Source of the DNA: Thiocapsa bogorovii
Lineage (GTDB): Bacteria > Pseudomonadota > Gammaproteobacteria > Chromatiales > Chromatiaceae
Assembly: GCF_021228795.1 (NCBI RefSeq)
Contig: NZ_CP089309.1
Span: 5,329,501 to 5,393,500, forward strand
DNA: 64,000 nucleotides
Reading direction: 5' to 3'
In this document: positions 60,025 to 64,000 of the stretch, piece after piece
Position numbering within the stretch: the stretch's first letter is position 1
How the letters are laid out: every line of letters starts with the position of its first letter
Translations under genes and position numbers: made by a program
Notes under the pieces: model-generated
Databases searched by the model: none
Told to the model about the DNA's origin: nothing
What the model saw: only the letters and a program-made list of their open reading frames with translations

Positions 60025-60316
60025 AGGTCCGCGTCCTCTCCTGCGCCGAGCGGGATTCGTGGACGCGGTCGATCGATACAACGCCGAGCGGCCGGGACTC
60101 GGCTACGAGTTTGCCGAGGAGGTTCGGTCCGCGTTCGAGCGTATCGGCGCATTCCCGGATGCCTGGCCCTTGTTCTCCGCCCGCTCGCGTCGCTGCATCG
60201 TGAGCCGGTTTCCTTACGGAATCCTCTACCAGAACCGGGCCGAGCGCATCCTTGTCGTCGCCGTCATGCACCTGAAGCGCGATCCCGAGATATGGCGGCA
60301 GCGGGCGAATGGATGA
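60021..60316 (+). pseudogene. RelE-type toxin, frameshifted near the N-terminus
   Basis: GTG 60021 gives VKVRVLSCAERDS, and then the frame is wrong. The following frame (from 60059) reads VDAVDRYNAERPGLGYEFAE, EVRSAFERIGAFPDAWPLFS and RCIVSRFPYGILYQNRAERI with LVVAVMHLKRDPEIWRQR. GATTCGTGGACG at 60054 lacks one T; GATTTCGTGGACG would restore 'ERDFVDAVDRYN'. The toxin is therefore inactive, while its antitoxin upstream is intact. Confidence 0.85.
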
Positions 60317-60525
60317 GTAGAAAAAGGCGCGCTGCTCGAACTCAGAAGGCGGGATTCTCCTGCGGCGAGATGAGTAAACTGCCGCCGAAACCGCACAGGA
60401 ACCGCTGGGATCAATCACCCGCGGCCACCCAGCTGCCTTTTTGCTATTTTTGCTTTTCCGCCGAGTTGCAACTCCAGCGGCGCTGCATCAAGCTTGCCCC
60501 GTACCCGGGGAACAAGGCATGAAGA

Positions 60526-62040
60526 ATGAGCGCACAAAGGATCACGATGCAGGCACTCAGAGCCCAACGCGGAGACATTCTTCGCGTCGCTCGCCGTTGG
60601 GTTGCGCATAACGTCCGCGTCTTTGGCTCGGTCGCCCGTGGCGAAGCCCAGCAGGCGAGTGACGTGGACTTTCTCGTCGAGTTCGCACCCGACCGCAGCC
60701 TTCTCGATCACGGTGGGCTCCTAAACGATTTGGATGCAGCGGTACTCGCCGAGGATGCCGAGAACGCCGATGCCCTGCTGGTGCGTGCCGGTATCGCGCT
60801 GCTACGAAAGGATTCGGATCAGGCGATCGCCGACCTGCGCGTGCTGCTCCGCAACGAGCCTGAATCGGTCGCCGCCTTGCGTTTGATGGCCCAGGCTAAC
60901 CTGCTGCGGGATGATCTCGCGTTGGCGCAGGACGCGCTGGAGAAGGCGATCAGGGTTGCTCCAACGGCACCGGCGGCCTATCTGCAGCTCGCCGGCGTGC
61001 GTGCGAACGCGGGTGACGTCGACGGCGCGGCGCAGGTCTTGGAGCGCTTGCTCACAGCCGTACCGAGCGATCCGGACGCGCAGACCGCGCTGGCCCGACT
61101 GCAGCTCGGCCAGCAGGACTTGGGCGCGCTGACGAAGACCGCGGAGCAGGCCCTGACCACGCGGCCCGATCATCCGCTTGGCTATTACCTGAAAGGCGTC
61201 GTGTTGGAGCGACAGGGCGATCTGGAAGCCGCCATCGAGCAGTTCGAGCTGGCGCTGGCCAAAAACCCTAACGCCGCGGAACCCTTGGTCGCGCTCGCGC
61301 GGACCTATGTCGCGTTGGAGCAGCCTCAACAGGCTCAGGAGCGCCTCGCGCAGTTGCTTGAGACCGCGCCGAACAACATCGTCGCCATGGATCTGCTCGC
61401 CGAGGTGTACGCGGCGACCGATCAAGGGGATCAGGCCCGCCGTCAATACGCCTCAACAATCGAGCGTGCGCCTGCTTCGCCCACGGCCTATCAGCGGCTC
61501 GCGCAATTGCAGATTGCCGACGGTGAGCGTGAGGCTGCACGCGCCACGCTGGAGTCCGGTCTCGAGCCGACCGGCCGCAATCCGAACTTGCTGTTGATGC
61601 TGGCGATGATGACGCACGAGGCCGGGGACGCGGCCGGGGCGATCGGGTTTTACGAGGAGGTGTTGGATCGATTCCCGTCGGCCGACATCGCGGCCAATAA
61701 CCTGACGATGCTGCTTGTCGAGCGCGGCGCCGACAATCCGGAGGACTTGGAGCGCGCGCGGGCGCTGACGGAGCGCCTTGCGTCGTCGGATCAGGCCGCG
61801 TTTCTCGATACCGCCGGTTGGGTTCAGTATCTGAGCGGAAACTACGACGGCGCGGTCAGCCTGATGGAAAAGGCGCGCGACATCGCCGAGCCCACCCCAG
61901 GACGCCAGTACCATCTCGGCATGGCATACCTCAAGGTGGGTCGCACGGAAGAGGGCAAGCGCCTTTTGACGAGTGCTGTCGAGGCGGGATCTCCCTTTCA
62001 GGGCATCGACGAGGCGCGTGCAATGCTTGATTCGGAGTGA
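60526..62040 (+). CDS. Chimera: MNT-type nucleotidyltransferase N-terminus joined to PrsT-like TPR array
   Basis: 504 aa from ATG 60526. Residues 1-68 are the start of a minimal nucleotidyltransferase: VRVFGSVARGEAQQASDVDF with the catalytic GSxARG-(n)-SDxD motif, then LVEFAPDRSLLDHGGLLNDL. At about residue 70 the sequence changes into PrsT-like TPR repeats (AEDAENADALLVRAGIALLR) and runs to the PrsT-like end YLKVGRTEEGKRLLTSAVEA. Compare the prsT C-terminus YLKLGRVDEAKALLTSAVAT. The TPR part aligns with the C-terminal 430 residues of PrsT but is diverged, so it is a paralogue, not a recent copy. There is no signal peptide, so the product would stay cytoplasmic. The frame is intact for over 500 codons. 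Confidence 0.8.
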   Translation: MSAQRITMQALRAQRGDILRVARRWVAHNVRVFGSVARGEAQQASDVDFLVEFAPDRSLLDHGGLLNDLDAAVLAEDAENADALLVRAGIALLRKDSDQAIADLRVLLRNEPESVAALRLMAQANLLRDDLALAQDALEKAIRVAPTAPAAYLQLAGVRANAGDVDGAAQVLERLLTAVPSDPDAQTALARLQLGQQDLGALTKTAEQALTTRPDHPLGYYLKGVVLERQGDLEAAIEQFELALAKNPNAAEPLVALARTYVALEQPQQAQERLAQLLETAPNNIVAMDLLAEVYAATDQGDQARRQYASTIERAPASPTAYQRLAQLQIADGEREAARATLESGLEPTGRNPNLLLMLAMMTHEAGDAAGAIGFYEEVLDRFPSADIAANNLTMLLVERGADNPEDLERARALTERLASSDQAAFLDTAGWVQYLSGNYDGAVSLMEKARDIAEPTPGRQYHLGMAYLKVGRTEEGKRLLTSAVEAGSPFQGIDEARAMLDSE

Positions 62041-62123
62041 GCGTGCGCAGCGGGTCAAGTTCGACAGGGACTGGCAAAAGGGGGACGGCCCCTGGCTAGA
62101 ATTCCTGAAAGATGGGGGAGACG

Positions 62124-62186
62124 CTGGATCCGACCCGGCTGTCCGCCTGGATGCAGCCCCCCATCATGAGGTCCGCCACGAGTACC
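62124..62186. repeat. Repeat family C, copy 1
   Basis: CTGGATCCGACCCGGCTGTC, CGCCTGGATGCAGCCCCCCA, then TCATGAGGTCCGCCACGAGT. Copy 2 at 63335-63397 is nearly the same. Flanked by AAAAGGGGACGG motifs (62076, 62197). The surrounding 62041-62332 carries no gene. Confidence 0.8.
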
Positions 62187-62332
62187 TTGAAACGGGAAAA
62201 GGGGACGGATTTATTTCTGCCCCCGCGTCTGCCTGCATCTCCTTGCACGCGGTCGACTGCGTGGAAAGATGGGTCTGGATCCCTCAGTAACAGACCACGA
62301 TGTTCGCCTAACAGGAGCAGGGTTCGGAAGGC

Positions 62333-62674
62333 TCAAAAATCGTCGTCATCCCCACTGGCCTCTTGCAAGTTCGTAGGGATGTCTCGACGGCCGTGCAGGA
62401 TGCGCAGCACATCGATCCGATCCGGGAACTCGATATAGAAGACCAGGTATGGGAATCGCTTTGCCTGGAAGCAACGCAGATCGCTGCGTTGCAGTGCGTG
62501 GGCGTAGCGAAGCGAACCGATTGCGGGCCTGTCGGCGATGAGATTCAGTGTGTGCTCGATGGCGTCGATGAACCGCAACTCCAAGGCCTCGCCGCCCTCG
62601 GCGAAATAGTCGTCGGCGGCTTCCTCCAGATCCCTTCGGGCTCGCTTGCGGCGGATGAGTGGTTTTCCCGTCAC
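62333..62674 (-). CDS. parE: ParE/RelE-type toxin
   Basis: 113 aa, ribosome-independent ParE-fold toxin, probably a gyrase inhibitor or mRNA interferase-like RelE. Motifs: RRDLEEAADDYFAEGGEALE, RFIDAIEHTLNLIADRPAIG, FPYLVFYIEFPDRIDVLRIL and HGRRDIP. The start overlaps the antitoxin stop (ATGA at 62671-62674), so the two are coupled. The frame is complete, with a Asp-rich tail. It is the only intact pair in this scrapyard. Confidence 0.9.
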   Translation of the reverse strand: MTGKPLIRRKRARRDLEEAADDYFAEGGEALELRFIDAIEHTLNLIADRPAIGSLRYAHALQRSDLRCFQAKRFPYLVFYIEFPDRIDVLRILHGRRDIPTNLQEASGDDDDF

Positions 62675-62913
62675 TCTTGGTTCGTCCGGCCTTTTGCGCG
62701 GACACGTAGGTCGTCAAAGTAGCCCTTGTCGAAGATGCCTTCGATCGGCGAACCGGCGCCCTCGTCGATGAGCTTGCGAAACATCACCACCTCGCGGTGC
62801 TCGCGGATCAGCTGGCGAAGGTATTCACTGGTGCTGGTGTAACTGGACTCGGCGACCTGTTCATTCACGAAGTCGCGCAGTTCGTCCGGCAGGGAGATGT
62901 TCATCGTGGCCAT
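62671..62913 (-). CDS. parD: ParD-type antitoxin
   Basis: 80 aa. The N-terminal ribbon-helix-helix is MATMNISLPDELRDFVNEQV, with SYTSTSEYLRQLIREH. The C-terminal toxin-binding tail ends GYFDDLRVRAKGRTNQE. It binds DNA as a dimer to repress its own operon and neutralises the toxin encoded next. AGCGAAC lies just upstream of the ATG. An AT-rich stretch at 62930-62955 may be the operator/promoter. Confidence 0.92.
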   Translation of the reverse strand: MATMNISLPDELRDFVNEQVAESSYTSTSEYLRQLIREHREVVMFRKLIDEGAGSPIEGIFDKGYFDDLRVRAKGRTNQE

Positions 62914-62989
62914 TGTGTTCGCTCCAGATTAGCAAAATTTGCCAAAGTATAGCGCTACTGTCGCTCACGGTGCTGCAACCCAACGAAAC

Positions 62990-63062
62990 CAAAAAGGGAC
63001 GGATTTGTTTCTGCCGCGACTGATCTCTGAGTGGGAAAAGGGGACGGTTTTTTTTAGGCACC
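62990..63062. repeat. AAAAGGGGACGG motifs (RAYT-linked type)
   Basis: AAAAAGGGACGGATTTGTTT (62991) and AAAAGGGGACGGTTTTTTTT (63038). Others are at 62076 and 62197. This type of 'GGGGACAGATTTATTT' word commonly surrounds RAYT transposase genes or their remains in proteobacteria. 62914-63230 carries no gene. Confidence 0.6.
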
Positions 63063-63230
63063 CGGCCGTGCCGAGGATCGTCCATCCGCGGCACACCTTG
63101 CGTTGATCCACTGGCCACGCTTCGGCTGCCCTGGCGTGCAGCCGGGTCGGCACGGGGATGCCGACCGACGCTTGCGACGGAGTTCGGTGCCCGCCTTCTC
63201 AATGCCCCGGTCGACCAATACACTCTTCGT

Positions 63231-63330
63231 ATGCACCGCCCCATCGATCCGAAGGTCGACTGCGTCTTCAAGACCCTGTTCGGGTCCGACGACCATCGCG
63301 ACCTGCTGATCCGCTTCCTCAAGGTCGGAG
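63231..63330 (+). pseudogene. Rpn-type nuclease, N-terminal fragment
   Basis: The frame reads MHRPIDPKVDCVFKTLFGSD then DHRDLLIRFLK, the invariant start of the Rpn / PD-(D/E)XK 'transposase' family. At about 63330 it runs into repeat family C and the similarity stops. The missing C-terminal half resembles the isolated fragment at 58328-58838 on the other strand. Confidence 0.7.
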
Positions 63331-63334
63331 CGAG

Positions 63335-63397
63335 CCTGGATCCGACTCGGCTGCCCGCCTGGATGCAGCCCCCCATCGCGAGGTCCGCCATGAGCAC
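63335..63397. repeat. Repeat family C, copy 2
   Basis: CTGGATCCGACTCGGCTGCC, CGCCTGGATGCAGCCCCCCA, then TCGCGAGGTCCGCCATGAGC. It differs from copy 1 at only a few positions and interrupts the Rpn N-terminal fragment. Confidence 0.8.
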
Positions 63398-63527
63398 CAT
63401 CCGCTTTCGCTTGCTGGGTGTTCGGCCTACCCGAGATCCAGGGTATCCTTGCCGGGGGATGTCGGCGACGCGCGCGATCGGCTGAACGTGAGGGGGTCTC
63501 GGATCCGATCGGCCGACCTCGTCACGG

Positions 63528-63631
63528 TTCAGAAACCACTTAGCTATCCCGGTTCGTTCTCCCCCTCTCCCCAACCCCTCTCCCGCGATGGGAGAGGGGC
63601 TAAGATGGATCACTTGTTATCCAGCGGTTGC
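63528..63631 (+). repeat. Repeat family B, copy 3, just upstream of rlmD
   Basis: GGTTCAGAAACCACTTAGCT, ATCCCGGTTCGTTCTCCCCC, CCCCTCTCCCGCGATGGGAG and TAAGATGGATCACTTGTTAT. It ends 21 bp before the rlmD start codon, so it lies in the rlmD leader. Confidence 0.85.
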
Positions 63632-63652
63632 CTACGCAATCGAATCTGTCGG

Positions 63653-64000
63653 ATGGAGACGCAGTCCGTGTCGAGAAAACGCAAACCACTTCCGCAGGAG
63701 GCTGTCGAGGCCGAGATCGAGGGTCTCACGCACGAGGGGCGCGGATTGGCGCGCTTCGACGGCAAGGCGGTCTTTATCGACGGTGCGCTGGCGGGAGAGC
63801 GTGTGCGTTTCCGCTATACGCGGATCCAGCGGCGCTTCGACGAAGGTGTCGTTGTCGAGGTGCTAAGGGCGTCGCCGGAGCGCGTGCTGCCCAAGTGTGC
63901 CCATTTCGGCGTCTGCGGGGGGTGCAGCCTGCAGCACATGGAGGCGAGCGCCCAGATTCGCGCCAAGCAGGACAGTCTTGCGGACGTGCTCGCGCGCATC
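63653..64000 (+). CDS. rlmD: 23S rRNA (uracil-1939-C5)-methyltransferase, start of gene
   Basis: The first 116 codons, running off the window. ATG 63653 gives METQSVSRKRKPL; a GTG at 63668 is the alternative. The TRAM RNA-binding domain is IEGLTHEGRGLARFDGKAVF with DGALAGERVRF. The iron-sulfur cysteines begin in CAHFGVCGGCSLQHM (CxxxxxCGGC). The SAM domain lies outside. In gammaproteobacteria rlmD usually follows cysM closely, and its position here marks the right edge of the inserted region. Confidence 0.92.
   Translation, partial: METQSVSRKRKPLPQEAVEAEIEGLTHEGRGLARFDGKAVFIDGALAGERVRFRYTRIQRRFDEGVVVEVLRASPERVLPKCAHFGVCGGCSLQHMEASAQIRAKQDSLADVLARI

Noticed and set aside
60526-60735. A separate intact MntA-type nucleotidyltransferase gene
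   Set aside because: The domain ends after about 68 residues, lacks its C-terminal part and HEPN partner, and continues in frame into TPR repeats.
62861-63613. A 250-codon minus-strand frame across the repeats before rlmD
   Set aside because: It crosses repeat families B and C and the Rpn fragment, and its protein has no recognisable domain.

Overview
The window looks like chromosomal DNA of a GC-rich gammaproteobacterium, most plausibly a purple-sulfur-type Chromatiales (inference). The signs are a BarA-type HPt domain next to cysM, rlmD at the far end, and a complete PrsK/PrsR/PrsT/exosortase (PEP-CTERM type) matrix-protein system. In many gammaproteobacteria the order gacS/barA - cysM - rlmD - relA is compact. 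Here about 60 kb of exopolysaccharide, protein-sorting and mobile DNA lies between cysM (2.4 kb) and rlmD (63.65 kb).

Layout. 0-3.3 kb: tail of a possible SPFH protein, a decayed WcaJ-type sugar transferase, an HPt protein and cysM. 3.5-15.4 kb: a VPLPA-CTERM substrate with a clear sigma-54 promoter, prsK-prsR (histidine kinase and sigma-54 activator), a large Fn3/PKD/H-lectin-like secreted protein, a CpsD-type tyrosine autokinase and a fused exosortase-EpsI protein (XrtD type). 15.7-20.7 kb: an EPS-type MarR gene broken by an amber codon running in frame into rfaH, then nested insertion sequences and group II intron debris. 21-46.4 kb: a visibly more AT-rich exopolysaccharide block (beta-helix protein, Wzy, three GT4 and one GT2 glycosyltransferases, WecB, Wzx, pyruvyl transferase, methyltransferases, WecG) riddled with IS1595, ISL3, IS630, ISAs1 and IS1380 elements or relics. 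46.4-57.5 kb: a gmd relic, Wzz, a second VPLPA-CTERM substrate with thioester-domain-like motifs and a sigma-54 promoter, a WecA-like initiating transferase, PrsT, a TviB/WecC-type dehydrogenase carrying an in-frame repeat insertion, and a third sorting-signal protein. 57.7-63.6 kb: a scrapyard of Rpn nuclease, RAYT and toxin-antitoxin fragments, an intact ParDE pair and a chimeric nucleotidyltransferase-PrsT gene.

How it fits together (inference). WecA-like, WecB, the UDP-HexNAc dehydrogenase and WecG could start a polymer with a GlcNAc-ManNAcA-like disaccharide, as in enterobacterial common antigen. The GT4/GT2 enzymes, methyltransferase and pyruvyl transferase would decorate it, and Wzx/Wzy/Wzz with the tyrosine kinase would assemble and export it. 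RfaH would antiterminate the long transcripts. PrsK/PrsR would drive sigma-54 promoters of sorting-signal proteins that XrtD processes into the matrix.

Four dispersed repeat families occur: a ~75-bp GTGACACC palindrome, a ~105-bp GC-rich element, a ~63-bp element and GGCGACT..AGTCGCC dyads. I saw no rRNA, tRNA or CRISPR array, but tRNAs were not searched systematically. All homology calls are by eye.
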